Shown piece by piece: positions 1 to 6,488 of a stretch of 7,788 nt of DNA. The notes under the pieces were generated by a model. The model was given only the letters and a program-made list of their open reading frames with translations, did no database searches and was not told where the DNA came from. The stretch is taken from the NCBI GenBank assembly GCA_934541205.1, contig CAKTDK010000080.1, forward strand, positions 1 to 7,788, written 5' to 3'. This DNA comes from an uncultured Eubacteriales bacterium (GTDB lineage: Bacteria; Bacillota; Clostridia; Oscillospirales; RGIG7773). Numbering within the stretch: the first letter of the stretch is position 1; each line of letters starts with the position of its first letter. The position numbers were made by a program, and so were the translations under genes.

Positions 1-335
1 GGACCGTCAGCTGCAGAAACAACAAGAATACCGCCGTCCATCTGAGCAGCACCTGTAATCATGTTTTTAACATAGTCAGCATGGCCTGGGCAGTCAACGT
101 GAGCATAGTGACGATTGTCAGTTTCATACTCAACATGAGCAGTATTGATTGTAATACCTCTTTCTCTTTCTTCAGGAGCCTTATCGATATTTGCGTAATC
201 GGTGAATTCGGCATCACCTTTCATTGCTAATACTTTTGTAATAGCAGCGGTTAAAGTAGTTTTACCATGGTCAACGTGGCCAATTGTACCAATGTTAACG
301 TGTGGTTTTGTTCTTTCAAATTTAGCTTTTGCCAT
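1..335 (-). CDS. tuf: Elongation factor Tu (N-terminal part; cut by window edge)
   Basis: EF-Tu is the cytoplasmic GTPase that carries aminoacyl-tRNA to the ribosomal A site. Only the first 111 complete codons plus two bases of codon 112 are here, out of a usual length of about 395; the rest lies before base 1. The GTPase motifs are intact: P-loop GHVDHGKT at residues 19-26, switch I RGITI at 59-63 and DCPGH at 81-85. The ATG at 333-335 is chosen because AAGGAGG (344-350) precedes it at normal spacing and the protein begins [14 protein letters not shown] as EF-Tu does. It is the last gene of the str operon, 111 bp after fusA. That gap carries a credible promoter of its own, so tuf is probably transcribed both with the operon and alone. 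Identification is certain. Confidence 0.98.
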   Translation of the reverse strand, partial: MAKAKFERTKPHVNIGTIGHVDHGKTTLTAAITKVLAMKGDAEFTDYANIDKAPEERERGITINTAHVEYETDNRHYAHVDCPGHADYVKNMITGAAQMDGGILVVSAADG

Positions 336-378
336 TGGAAAATCCTCCTTATGTTTTATGTTATTTTACATATTTAAT

Positions 379-407
379 ATTTTATACTTTTTTACCGAAA
401 ATTTCAA
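379..407 (-). promoter_or_regulatory. Candidate internal promoter for tuf
   Basis: Reading the minus strand, TTGAAA (402-407) is followed after 17 bp by TAAAAT (379-384), about 45 bp ahead of the tuf start codon. An alternative -10, TATAAA, lies at 381-386. The fusA-tuf gap is 111 bp, much longer than the 36-bp rpsG-fusA gap, and extra promoters ahead of tuf are well known in bacteria because EF-Tu is needed in excess over the other str products. The region is very AT-rich, so chance matches are possible. Confidence 0.5.
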
Positions 408-446
408 CTATAATATTTATGTCATTTTCAGAATAAATATACAAAA

Positions 447-2531
447 TTAATCTTTGTTTTTGTTTCTTGAACTTATAATCTGTTCCTGAACAGATTTAGG
501 AACTTCTGTATAATGAGAAGGTTCCATGGTGTACTGTCCGCGTCCTTGTGTTTTGGAACGAAGGTCGGTAGCATAACCAAACATTTCTCCCAAAGGAACA
601 AACGCATTTATCTGCTGACCGCTTCCTACTGATTCCATACCTTGAATCTGACCACGTCTTGAGTTCAAATCGCCGATAACATCGCCCATATATTCTTCCG
701 GAACAATAACTACTACCTTCATTATAGGTTCCATAAGAACCGGATCGCCTTTTCTCATAGCTTCTTTAAAAGCCATAGAACCAGCAATTTTAAATGCCAT
801 TTCAGATGAGTCAACCTCATGATAAGATCCGTCATATAATGTTACCTTTACATCAACAACATTATATCCGGCAAGTACGCCTGACTGCATTGCGCCTTTA
901 ATACCTGCATCAACAGCCGGAATATATTCTTTAGGAATATTACCTCCAACAACTTTGTTGATAAATTCATATCCTTTTCCGGATTCATTTGGTTCAACAA
1001 GAATCTTAACATGACCGTACTGACCTTTACCGCCTGACTGACGCGCATATTTATGGTCGATATCAGCAGATTTTCTGATTGTTTCTTTATAAGCAACCTG
1101 AGGTTTACCTACGTCAGCTTCAACCTTAAATTCGCGAAGAAGTCTGTCAACGATAATTTCAAGATGAAGTTCACCCATACCTGCAATAATTGTCTGTCCG
1201 GTTTCTTCATCAGTATAAGTTCTGAAAGTTGGATCTTCCTCTGCAAGTTTAGCAAGAGCAATACCCATTTTTTCCTGACCTGCTTTTGTCTTCGGCTCAA
1301 TAGCAACACGGATAACAGGTTCCGGAAATTCCATAGATTCAAGAATTATCGGACTTTTTTCATCACAAAGAGTATCACCTGTCGTTGTATTTTTAAGTCC
1401 AACCGCAGCAGCAATATCTCCGGTATAAACCATATCAATATCTTCTCTGTGGTTAGCATGCATCATAACTATACGTCCGATACGTTCTCTGTTTTGTTTA
1501 GTTGAATTATAAACAGAAGAACCTGTTGCAATTGTTCCTGAATATACTCTGAAGAAACATAACTTACCAACAAACGGGTCAGTCATAATCTTAAAAGCAA
1601 GAGCTGAGAAAGGCTCATCATCTGAAGGATGTCTTGCATCTTCTTCATCTGTATCGGGATTTACACCTTTAATAGCAGGAATATCAAGAGGAGAAGGCAT
1701 ATAGTCAACTATTGCATCAAGTAACTGTTGAACACCTTTGTTTCTGTAAGCACTTCCACAGCAAACAGGAACTATATCATTTGAAATAGTAGCGGCGCGA
1801 AGCGCTTTTTTCATTTCATCAACAGTTAATTCTTCACCTTCAAGATATTTTTCCATTAAAACTTCATCGGTTTCAGCAATAGCCTCAACCATATTCAATC
1901 TGTATTCTTCAGCCTTATCCTTCATATCATCGGGAATAGGTTCAATAGAAATATCTGTACCTGTTTTATCTTTGTAGTAATGAGCTTCCATTTTCATTAG
2001 GTCTATAACACCTACAAAATCATCTTCAGCACCAATAGGCAGCTGAATCGGAACTGCATTACATTTTAATCTGTCGTGCATCATGCCCACAACTCTATAG
2101 AAGTCTGCTCCCATAATGTCCATTTTATTTACAAATGCCATTCTCGGAACTCTATATTTGTCTGCCTGACGCCAAACAGTTTCTGACTGAGGCTCTACTC
2201 CGCCCTTTGCACAAAATACAGTAACTGATCCGTCAAGTACACGAAGAGAACGCTCAACCTCAACAGTAAAGTCAACGTGGCCAGGAGTATCAATTATATT
2301 GATTCTGTTTCCGTTCCACTGACAAGTTGTTGCAGCAGAAGTAATTGTAATACCTCTTTCCTGCTCCTGTTCCATCCAGTCCATCGTTGCTGTACCTTCA
2401 TGGGTATCACCAATTTTATAATTACGGCCTGTATAGAAAAGGATACGCTCTGTTGCAGTTGTTTTACCTGCGTCTATATGAGCCATTATACCTATGTTTC
2501 TAGTTAATTCCAAAGGAAACTTTCTTGGCAT
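447..2531 (-). CDS. fusA: Elongation factor G
   Basis: EF-G is the ribosomal GTPase that drives tRNA-mRNA translocation and, with ribosome recycling factor, subunit splitting. The 694-residue product has normal full length. In order: a G domain with P-loop AHIDAGKT (17-24), RGITI (59-63), DTPGH (81-85), NKMD (135-138) and the GSA motif (259-261); a beta-barrel domain II (about 305-390); domain III; domain IV with [10 protein letters not shown] (499-508) and the tip segment [11 protein letters not shown] containing His571, which corresponds to the conserved tip histidine that enters the decoding region; and domain V with [13 protein letters not shown] (620-632). The ATG start is supported by AAAGGAGG (2537-2544). 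It lies 36 bp after rpsG in the usual str order. The [10 protein letters not shown] variant of the G4 region is, from memory, common in Clostridia. Nothing suggests a specialised EF-G paralogue such as TetM-type protection proteins. Confidence 0.99.
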   Translation of the reverse strand: MPRKFPLELTRNIGIMAHIDAGKTTATERILFYTGRNYKIGDTHEGTATMDWMEQEQERGITITSAATTCQWNGNRINIIDTPGHVDFTVEVERSLRVLDGSVTVFCAKGGVEPQSETVWRQADKYRVPRMAFVNKMDIMGADFYRVVGMMHDRLKCNAVPIQLPIGAEDDFVGVIDLMKMEAHYYKDKTGTDISIEPIPDDMKDKAEEYRLNMVEAIAETDEVLMEKYLEGEELTVDEMKKALRAATISNDIVPVCCGSAYRNKGVQQLLDAIVDYMPSPLDIPAIKGVNPDTDEEDARHPSDDEPFSALAFKIMTDPFVGKLCFFRVYSGTIATGSSVYNSTKQNRERIGRIVMMHANHREDIDMVYTGDIAAAVGLKNTTTGDTLCDEKSPIILESMEFPEPVIRVAIEPKTKAGQEKMGIALAKLAEEDPTFRTYTDEETGQTIIAGMGELHLEIIVDRLLREFKVEADVGKPQVAYKETIRKSADIDHKYARQSGGKGQYGHVKILVEPNESGKGYEFINKVVGGNIPKEYIPAVDAGIKGAMQSGVLAGYNVVDVKVTLYDGSYHEVDSSEMAFKIAGSMAFKEAMRKGDPVLMEPIMKVVVIVPEEYMGDVIGDLNSRRGQIQGMESVGSGQQINAFVPLGEMFGYATDLRSKTQGRGQYTMEPSHYTEVPKSVQEQIISSRNKNKD

Positions 2532-2567
2532 AATGTCCTCCTTTCATTTTTTACAAAAAACTTTTTA

Positions 2568-3038
2568 TTACCATCTGTAATGTGCAAACGCTTTGTTAGC
2601 TTCTGCCATTTTATGAGTATCTTCTTTCTTCTTAACAGCGGCACCGGTATTATTGATAGCGTCGATGATTTCATTTGCAAGTCTTTCCTGCATAGTTCTT
2701 TCTCCTCTTTTACGAGAATAAAGAGTTATCCATCTAAGACCAAGTGTCTGTCTTCTGTCTTCACGAACTTCCATCGGTACCTGATAAGTTGAACCACCCA
2801 CACGTCTTGCCTTTATTTCAAGTACCGGCATGATGTTTTCCATAGCTTCGTTAAAAGCTTCAAGTGGATCCTTACCTGTTTTTTCTTTAACAATTTCAAA
2901 TGCGCCATAAACTATTCTCTGCGCTACACCTTTTTTACCGTCATACATAACGTTATTTATAAGTTTAGTAACAAGAGTAGAGTTATATAGCGGATCTGCT
3001 AATACGCTTCTTTTAGGAACTGCACCTCTTCTTGGCAC
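2568..3038 (-). CDS. rpsG: 30S ribosomal protein S7 (GTG start)
   Basis: S7 binds the 3' major domain of 16S rRNA, nucleates assembly of the 30S head and lies near the E site. The 156-residue product matches the usual bacterial length and shows family segments PRRGAVPKR (2-10), [18 protein letters not shown] and the C-terminal AHYRW. I chose GTG at 3036-3038 over an in-frame ATG at 3054-3056 for two reasons: AAGGAGGG (3046-3053) lies 8 nt before the GTG when counted from GGAGG, and the protein then begins MPRRG as S7 normally does. The upstream ATG is partly inside that same Shine-Dalgarno stretch and would add six unexpected residues. It follows rpsL after a long 185-bp gap and precedes fusA by 36 bp. 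Confidence 0.97.
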   Translation of the reverse strand: MPRRGAVPKRSVLADPLYNSTLVTKLINNVMYDGKKGVAQRIVYGAFEIVKEKTGKDPLEAFNEAMENIMPVLEIKARRVGGSTYQVPMEVREDRRQTLGLRWITLYSRKRGERTMQERLANEIIDAINNTGAAVKKKEDTHKMAEANKAFAHYRW

Positions 3039-3045
3039 TGTACTT

Positions 3046-3053
3046 CCCTCCTT
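3046..3053 (-). promoter_or_regulatory. rpsG ribosome binding site that decides the GTG start
   Basis: AAGGAGGG on the minus strand is a near-perfect match to the 16S anti-Shine-Dalgarno sequence. GGAGG ends 8 nt before GTG (3036-3038). The in-frame ATG (3054-3056) sits directly against the upstream edge of this site, so it cannot be served by it. An open-reading-frame call taking the longest frame would start six codons too early. Confidence 0.9.
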
Positions 3054-3079
3054 CATTAATTAATGATATCATTGGTACT

Positions 3080-3100
3080 CGGAAAAAATTTCCTTTTCCG
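3080..3100 (-). other. Hairpin in rpsG leader
   Basis: The minus strand reads CGGAAAA, seven bases, then TTTTCCG: a 7-bp stem with a 7-nt loop, ending about 27 nt before the rpsG Shine-Dalgarno sequence. No T-run follows it, so it is not a convincing terminator. A 12-bp palindrome (AATGATATCATT, 3062-3073) lies between it and the ribosome binding site. Both may shape the rpsG leader, but function is inference. Confidence 0.4.
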
Positions 3101-3152
3101 TCGGCCTTTACAAAAGGTGAGTCCATAATAAATATATATAAACTACCGTTTT

Positions 3153-3189
3153 GCAAAGAACCTTGTCTAAAAAGACAATTTAACTTTGC
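3153..3189 (-). promoter_or_regulatory. Two-tier stem-loop in rpsL-rpsG intercistronic leader
   Basis: On the minus strand an outer pair GCAAAG/CTTTGC (3184-3189 with 3153-3158) encloses an asymmetric internal loop (TTAAA opposite GGTT) and an inner pair TTGTCT/AGACAA (3173-3178 with 3163-3168) closed by a TTTT loop. Two 6-bp helices separated by an internal loop resemble a protein-binding RNA more than a terminator, because no T-run follows. In E. coli, S7 represses str translation by binding the rpsL-rpsG intercistronic region. A similar role here is inference from position and shape only. Confidence 0.4.
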
Positions 3190-3223
3190 GTAAATAGAAT
3201 TTTACGACTTAAATTTGGTAAAA

Positions 3224-3643
3224 TTATTTACCTGCCTTTGGTCTTTTAGCACCGTATTTACTTCTTGCCTGCATTCTGTTATTAACACCCTGGGTATCAA
3301 GAGTACCTCTTATGATATGATAACGAACACCAGGCAAATCCTTTACTCTTCCTCCACGGATAAGAACAACGCTGTGTTCCTGAAGGTTATGACCTTCACC
3401 GGGGATATAAGCAGTAACTTCGGTACCGTTTGTAAGACGAACTCTGGCAACCTTTCTCATAGCAGAGTTAGGTTTTTTAGGAGTCTGAATTTTAACTGTT
3501 GTACAAACGCCTCTCATCTGAGGAGCAGTCTGATCAGTGCTTTTCTTTTTTAAAGTGTTATATCTTTTTAAAAGCACCGGAGCAGTTGATTTCTTTTCAG
3601 AAACCTGTCTTCCTTTTCTTACTAACTGGTTAAAAGTTGGCAT
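3224..3643 (-). CDS. rpsL: 30S ribosomal protein S12
   Basis: S12 sits at the decoding centre of the 30S subunit and contributes to tRNA selection fidelity. The 139-residue product has the expected Firmicutes length. Key conserved blocks are TPKKPNS (54-60), [17 protein letters not shown] and KDLPGVRYH (101-109), ending in [12 protein letters not shown]. The lysines in TPKKPNS and Lys101 in KDLPG, sites where changes give streptomycin resistance in other bacteria, have the usual wild-type residues. The start ATG (3641-3643) has an excellent site AAGGAGGTG (3648-3656), and the protein begins [11 protein letters not shown] as expected. It is second in the operon, 55 bp after the L7Ae-like gene and followed by the long rpsG leader. 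A weak 4-bp GC hairpin lies in the upstream gap (3679-3691). Confidence 0.99.
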   Translation of the reverse strand: MPTFNQLVRKGRQVSEKKSTAPVLLKRYNTLKKKSTDQTAPQMRGVCTTVKIQTPKKPNSAMRKVARVRLTNGTEVTAYIPGEGHNLQEHSVVLIRGGRVKDLPGVRYHIIRGTLDTQGVNNRMQARSKYGAKRPKAGK

Positions 3644-3698
3644 ATCGCACCTCCTTATAATAATTTATATATATATTTGCGGAAAAACCGCTAAATAC

Positions 3699-3941
3699 CT
3701 ATTTTAATATAGTAACTACCGCTGCACCTACATCTATTTTCACAGCTTTGCCCAATTTTTCCATACTGTCCGTATGCACTACAGTTACGCTGTCAATATT
3801 ACAAATCTCAATAATAGGATCAATAACATGGCTCTGAGCATCATCAGCTATAATTACCTTAAGTGCCTGTTTTTCCTTTAATGCTTTTTTTGTCTGTTTA
3901 ACTCCAACAAGTATTTTTTCCTTAGGAATACCATCCAACAA
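3699..3941 (-). CDS. rplGB: L7Ae-like RNA-binding protein (YbxF/RplGB type), TTG start
   Basis: This 80-residue protein matches the small bacterial L7Ae/L30e-fold proteins such as B. subtilis YbxF, which bind kink-turn RNA and are encoded just ahead of rpsL. Visible family features are GVKQTKKALK (13-22), the central IADDA stretch (31-35) and SMEKLGKAVKIDVGAA (59-74), which forms the conserved C-terminal part; length is typical at about 80. The start is TTG at 3939-3941, preceded by GGAGGTG (3949-3955) with 9 nt between GGAGG and the codon; a second TTG follows immediately at 3936-3938 and cannot be excluded. No ATG in this frame gives the full fold. It is the first gene of the str transcript, with a short leader of roughly 25 nt. 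Its exact role in the ribosome is not established for this lineage. Confidence 0.9.
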   Translation of the reverse strand: MLDGIPKEKILVGVKQTKKALKEKQALKVIIADDAQSHVIDPIIEICNIDSVTVVHTDSMEKLGKAVKIDVGAAVVTILK

Positions 3942-3973
3942 AATAAAACACCTCCAACATCACACACCCATTC

Positions 3974-4002
3974 ATTATATAATTATTCCCTTAAAAAGTC
4001 AA
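3974..4002 (-). promoter_or_regulatory. Promoter of the str operon
   Basis: The minus strand carries TTGACT (3997-4002), a 17-bp spacer and a perfect TATAAT (3974-3979). This is a near-consensus sigma-A promoter, about 33 bp ahead of the rplGB start, as expected for a heavily expressed ribosomal operon. Transcription would begin near 3967. The -35 box begins one base after the upstream hairpin ends. Confidence 0.9.
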
Positions 4003-4038
4003 TAGGAGTAAACACATTTTATTATGTGTTTACTCCTA
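4003..4038. terminator. Strong hairpin terminator between lipoprotein unit and str operon
   Basis: The arms TAGGAGTAAACACAT and its complement (4003-4017 with 4024-4038) form a perfect 15-bp stem with a 6-nt loop. On the minus strand it lies 49 bp after the LRR gene stop, and the T-rich tract TTGACTTTTT follows. On the plus strand TTTTTT follows after AAC, so it could stop transcription both ways. It would insulate the str promoter from readthrough. The minus-strand T-tail is interrupted by GAC, so the plus-strand reading is the stronger one even though no plus-strand gene is seen here. Confidence 0.8.
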
Positions 4039-4086
4039 ACTTTTTTATTTTATTGAAGACTTTTTTGTTTAAATTATTAATAATTA

Positions 4087-4180
4087 TCAATTAATAACCT
4101 GATTTTTTTCAAAATCATAATATTTATATTGATAACCGTTTTCTTTAGCATATTTTTCAGCACAAGAACCTTTTTCTACA
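4087..4180 (-). repeat. 3' end shared with the second LRR gene (copy A)
   Basis: This 94-bp segment, including the stop codon, matches 6631-6724 at 88 of 94 positions by direct comparison, without gaps. It encodes the C-terminal cap. Identity falls off quickly upstream of it, although both genes continue as LRR proteins, so the 3' ends have stayed more alike than the rest. Confidence 0.85.
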
Positions 4181-5049
4181 AAAATAACAGGATTCATTTC
4201 AGGATATTCAATTTTATCAAACAATTTACCATTTATTAATTTTACACTATTAGGAATATATAATTCTTTTAATTTGATAGAACCATTAACTAAACATTCC
4301 CCTATATTTTTTACAGAATCAGAAACTTTTATTATTTCTAAATTTTCACAGAGTCCAAATGCTCTTTCTCCAATATTTACTACCCCATTTGGCAAATCAA
4401 AATGTTTAATATTATCACAATTCATAAACGCATACGAACCAATAGATTTTAAATTATTTTTAAAATCTATTTTTTCTATATTTGTTGATGCAAAGCCATG
4501 ACTTTCGATAGTGACACAAGAATTTAAATCAATTATTCGAATTTTTGAGTTATTAAAAGCAAATTGTTCCACTTTAAGAACATTATCAGGTATTTTATAG
4601 GAATTTACTTCTTTCAAACTCGGAAAATGAATTAATGTAGATTTTGATTTATCAAATAAAACACCATTAATATCATAATAATATGGATTATTTTCAGATA
4701 TTTTATAATTTTTACAAAATGGAATATTGTAAATATATTTTACCGATGCTGGAATAAAAACGTCTTTTACATTTTTTCCCCCAAAACAATTATTAATATT
4801 TCTAACATTATCCGGTATATATACATCAACGTCTTCTTTTCCATTATATATTACCAATGTCCCGTCGCTTGCAATACCAAATTCTTCATCTGTACAATTA
4901 TAATATATATATTGATACTCATCAAGAATATTTTCATTAGTTATCTCATTGTTTTCATTAGTTATCTCATTAATATTTATGTTGTTTGTTCTATCACAAG
5001 CACAAAATAAAACTAATATTGAAATAAAAAAAATATAAATTTTTTTCAT
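4087..5049 (-). CDS. BspA-like leucine-rich-repeat lipoprotein
   Basis: A predicted surface lipoprotein of 320 residues. The N-terminus MKKIYIFFISILVLFCAC is a lipoprotein signal peptide with the likely lipidated Cys18, although Phe at -3 and Cys at -2 make the lipobox imperfect. A short Asn/Glu-rich linker with a tandem repeat (24-41) follows, then BspA-type (LRR_5) repeats. Recognisable units are IPDNV (77-81, 153-157), the SENNPYYYDINGVLFDKSKSTLI segment (118-140), and about five repeats of 22-24 residues between 152 and 275 with signatures such as SIGSYAFMNCDNI and NIGERAFGLCENL. A terminal cap with EKGSCAEKYAKENGY (292-306) closes it. Start: ATG with AGAGGTG (5054-5060). That site overlaps the stop of the upstream secreted-protein gene, only 9 bp separate the genes, and they are probably co-translated. 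Such proteins commonly mediate adhesion or surface binding; the ligand here is unknown. Confidence 0.9.
   Translation of the reverse strand: MKKIYIFFISILVLFCACDRTNNININEITNENNEITNENILDEYQYIYYNCTDEEFGIASDGTLVIYNGKEDVDVYIPDNVRNINNCFGGKNVKDVFIPASVKYIYNIPFCKNYKISENNPYYYDINGVLFDKSKSTLIHFPSLKEVNSYKIPDNVLKVEQFAFNNSKIRIIDLNSCVTIESHGFASTNIEKIDFKNNLKSIGSYAFMNCDNIKHFDLPNGVVNIGERAFGLCENLEIIKVSDSVKNIGECLVNGSIKLKELYIPNSVKLINGKLFDKIEYPEMNPVIFVEKGSCAEKYAKENGYQYKYYDFEKNQVIN
4931..4971 (-). repeat. 21-bp in-frame tandem duplication in LRR gene linker
   Basis: The 20-base block 4931-4950 recurs exactly at 4952-4971, giving a 21-bp period. It encodes EITNENN followed by EITNEN just after the lipobox (residues 28-40). 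Being a multiple of three it keeps the frame and varies only the length of the linker between the lipid anchor and the repeat domain. Confidence 0.85.
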
Positions 5050-5058
5050 ATTGCACCT

Positions 5059-6396
5059 CTATACTGGCTTAATACTAACTATATTCCCTTGGCTGTTTTG
5101 TTCTGCCACCAAATATGGTGTATAAAATGTTTTCTTAATATATTGTTTAGCAAAGTTCGCACCTAGGCTAGCTCCTAAACTAACAGAAACCCCCTTTCCA
5201 GTTATTGATACTCCTCCACTTATACCCGCACTATATGTAACTTTATAATCTTTTTTTGTGTGAAAATATGTTCCTTGAAAATAAGTTGTATTATTACTTA
5301 AAAAATATCCTGATACAAAATATTTACTATTACTTTTCTCCATATTATGTACCATGCTCCATCCCTCTTCGTAGGAAATGGCTCCGCATCTATTTGAACC
5401 CATTCTTACCGGATATGGAGCTTCAAAAAAAACACTTGTTCCCGCAGGTTCTATTTGTAATAAATTAGAATCTCTTAATGTATAATTCCCTGCTTCTTTT
5501 AACGCATTATATGTGCGACTTCCTGTAACAGTGCCATATGGTTTAGTTTCAGGAATATATTCAGGCGCTTCTTCATGATCTTTTTCTTTAACATTATTAC
5601 AGCTATAATCATATGAAATAAATCCTGCCATTCCCTTATTTACTATATCTCCTTCGATTCCACCATATAAGGATGCTGCACTTGATGCAATAGCAATTAC
5701 ATCCGTATATTTATCAGAACTTTCAGTTAACCATTTTACAGTTGCATAACTATAAAATTGATGATTACCATTTGAATTTTTTCCATAATATGCAACTAAG
5801 GTATATGTCTTAAGAGCATCTTCATCATATAAACCTTGATTACCTGTTTCCATTTTTGGTGTTCTTGCAGCATTAACCGTCATTATCTCTTCTTGAGTAT
5901 TTTCACAAGACATCTCATTGTTAAATGCCAATTCTGAAATGTATTCACTGGCCCCTGTAACAAGTTCAAAATAAAGTACTTTTTCTAATTCTGAAGTTAT
6001 CATTGAATTAATAACATCTTCATCCTGATCAAGTGCTCTTAGAATATCTTTTGCGACCTCTTCATCGTCTTTCTCAGGATAATTTTCTATAATTGCATTT
6101 TTCAAATCTTGTATATTATTATATTCATCATAATATGTAGCGCTTTCACCGCTTACCAGTGTTACATCTTCCGAAACAGCAGACATGGTGCGCAATTTTG
6201 GAGATGACGTAAGATTTCTTTCATATTTTACTTCTTCCGTATCAGCATCTTTTACTACTACTTTTTGAGTTTTTACCAGATTTTCACTGACAATCTGTTC
6301 CATAGTTTTGATTTGTTTTTCCCGGCCTAAAGAAATAGCATAAACCGAATTTAAAAAATAGAAAAAATTAAAACAAACGACAAAGCTATAAAACAA
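5059..6396 (-). CDS. Secreted protein of unknown family; signal peptide split by a frameshift
   Basis: I do not recognise this protein. The open frame gives 445 residues from a TTG at 6394-6396 that has no Shine-Dalgarno sequence, so that start is doubtful. The better start is ATG at 6420-6422, with GAGAGG 8 nt away, but its frame stops at 6351-6353. Joining the two frames by a -1 shift yields a classical signal peptide: a basic KRDVKKK start, a hydrophobic core, and LNSVYA with cleavage before IS, for about 454 residues in total. In the numbering of the open frame, a Lys/Glu-rich stretch (25-60), an acidic segment (89-165), a central region with YSYATVKWL (215-223) and a C-terminal region (295-445) follow. 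Residues 384-415 alternate Gly/Ser/Thr with Val/Ile/Leu, suggesting beta-strands. Cysteines are few (164, 266, 337). The gene has its own promoter and is coupled to the downstream LRR lipoprotein gene. Confidence 0.8.
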   Translation of the reverse strand: MFYSFVVCFNFFYFLNSVYAISLGREKQIKTMEQIVSENLVKTQKVVVKDADTEEVKYERNLTSSPKLRTMSAVSEDVTLVSGESATYYDEYNNIQDLKNAIIENYPEKDDEEVAKDILRALDQDEDVINSMITSELEKVLYFELVTGASEYISELAFNNEMSCENTQEEIMTVNAARTPKMETGNQGLYDEDALKTYTLVAYYGKNSNGNHQFYSYATVKWLTESSDKYTDVIAIASSAASLYGGIEGDIVNKGMAGFISYDYSCNNVKEKDHEEAPEYIPETKPYGTVTGSRTYNALKEAGNYTLRDSNLLQIEPAGTSVFFEAPYPVRMGSNRCGAISYEEGWSMVHNMEKSNSKYFVSGYFLSNNTTYFQGTYFHTKKDYKVTYSAGISGGVSITGKGVSVSLGASLGANFAKQYIKKTFYTPYLVAEQNSQGNIVSIKPV

Positions 6397-6422
6397 TTTT
6401 TCTTTTTCACATCTCTTTTCAT
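6351..6422 (-). pseudogene. Displaced signal-peptide start (-1 frameshift at T-tracts)
   Basis: From ATG 6420-6422 the frame reads a basic N-terminus and hydrophobic core (23 codons ending FSIF) and then hits TAA at 6351-6353. One extra T in either T6 tract (minus strand, 6362-6367 or 6353-6358) would fuse it to LNSVYA, the missing end of the signal peptide. The ATG has the Shine-Dalgarno sequence GAGAGG (6431-6436). Possible causes are a true mutation, slippage or phase variation at the T-tracts, or an assembly error; the sequence alone cannot decide. Confidence 0.75.
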
Positions 6423-6481
6423 TGTAAAATCCTCTCTTTTAACCATTTTCGATATATATTTATGTAATAATTAAAAAACAT
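6419..6481 (-). other. Possible 20-codon leader ORF overlapping the secreted-protein start
   Basis: ATG at 6479-6481 opens a 20-codon frame (begins MFFNYYINIYRKW) whose TGA (6419-6421) overlaps the downstream ATG as ATGA, the usual geometry for translational coupling. GGAGGTGAT (6480-6488) matches the anti-Shine-Dalgarno over nine bases. However, the ATG lies only 2 nt beyond GGAGG, tighter than normal, so real translation is uncertain. An 8-codon frame without a Shine-Dalgarno sequence (6491-6517) precedes it. It could be a leader peptide or simply the 5' untranslated region. Confidence 0.35.
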
Positions 6482-6488
6482 CACCTCC
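6480..6488 (-). promoter_or_regulatory. Extended Shine-Dalgarno match in 5' leader (possible mRNA-stabilising site)
   Basis: GGAGGTGAT is complementary to nine consecutive bases of the expected 16S rRNA 3' end, yet no start codon lies at normal spacing and the main start is about 58 nt further on. Strong Shine-Dalgarno sequences within leaders (STAB-SD, as in cry3 mRNAs of Bacillus thuringiensis) protect transcripts from 5' decay by binding 30S subunits. That role here is inference; service to the 20-codon leader ORF is the alternative. Confidence 0.5.

Noticed and set aside
202..450. Plus-strand open frame opposite tuf
   Set aside because: It lies antisense to the certain EF-Tu start and the intergenic gap, has no ribosome binding site and no recognisable protein character.
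1053..1505. Plus-strand 150-codon frame inside fusA
   Set aside because: It is fully antisense to conserved EF-G coding sequence, and its Ser/Phe/Asn-rich product is typical of a complementary-frame artefact.
3013..3126. 37-codon minus-strand frame starting in the rpsL-rpsG gap and overlapping the rpsG start
   Set aside because: No Shine-Dalgarno sequence precedes its ATG (3124-3126), and it runs out of frame into rpsG. The inverted repeats explain the gap better.
3124..3162. Possible extra promoter for rpsG (TTGCAA followed by TA-rich sequence)
   Set aside because: No -10-like hexamer falls at 16-18 bp spacing; the best match needs 20 bp. AT-richness explains the resemblance.
3224..3643. 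Streptomycin-resistance substitutions in S12
   Set aside because: The TPKKPNS and KDLPG blocks have the usual lysines, so no resistance change is visible.
3679..3691. GCGG-T5-CCGC hairpin between rplGB and rpsL
   Set aside because: The stem is only 4 bp and no T-tract follows, so it does not qualify as a terminator; at most it is a weak attenuating structure.
3922..3960. 12-codon frame beginning at ATG 3958-3960 in the str leader
   Set aside because: It contains the rplGB ribosome binding site inside its coding part, is out of frame with rplGB and has no ribosome binding site of its own.
4073..4085. AT palindrome after the LRR gene stop
   Set aside because: It is a short, purely A/T inverted repeat of a kind common by chance here, and it adds nothing to the strong hairpin at 4003-4038.
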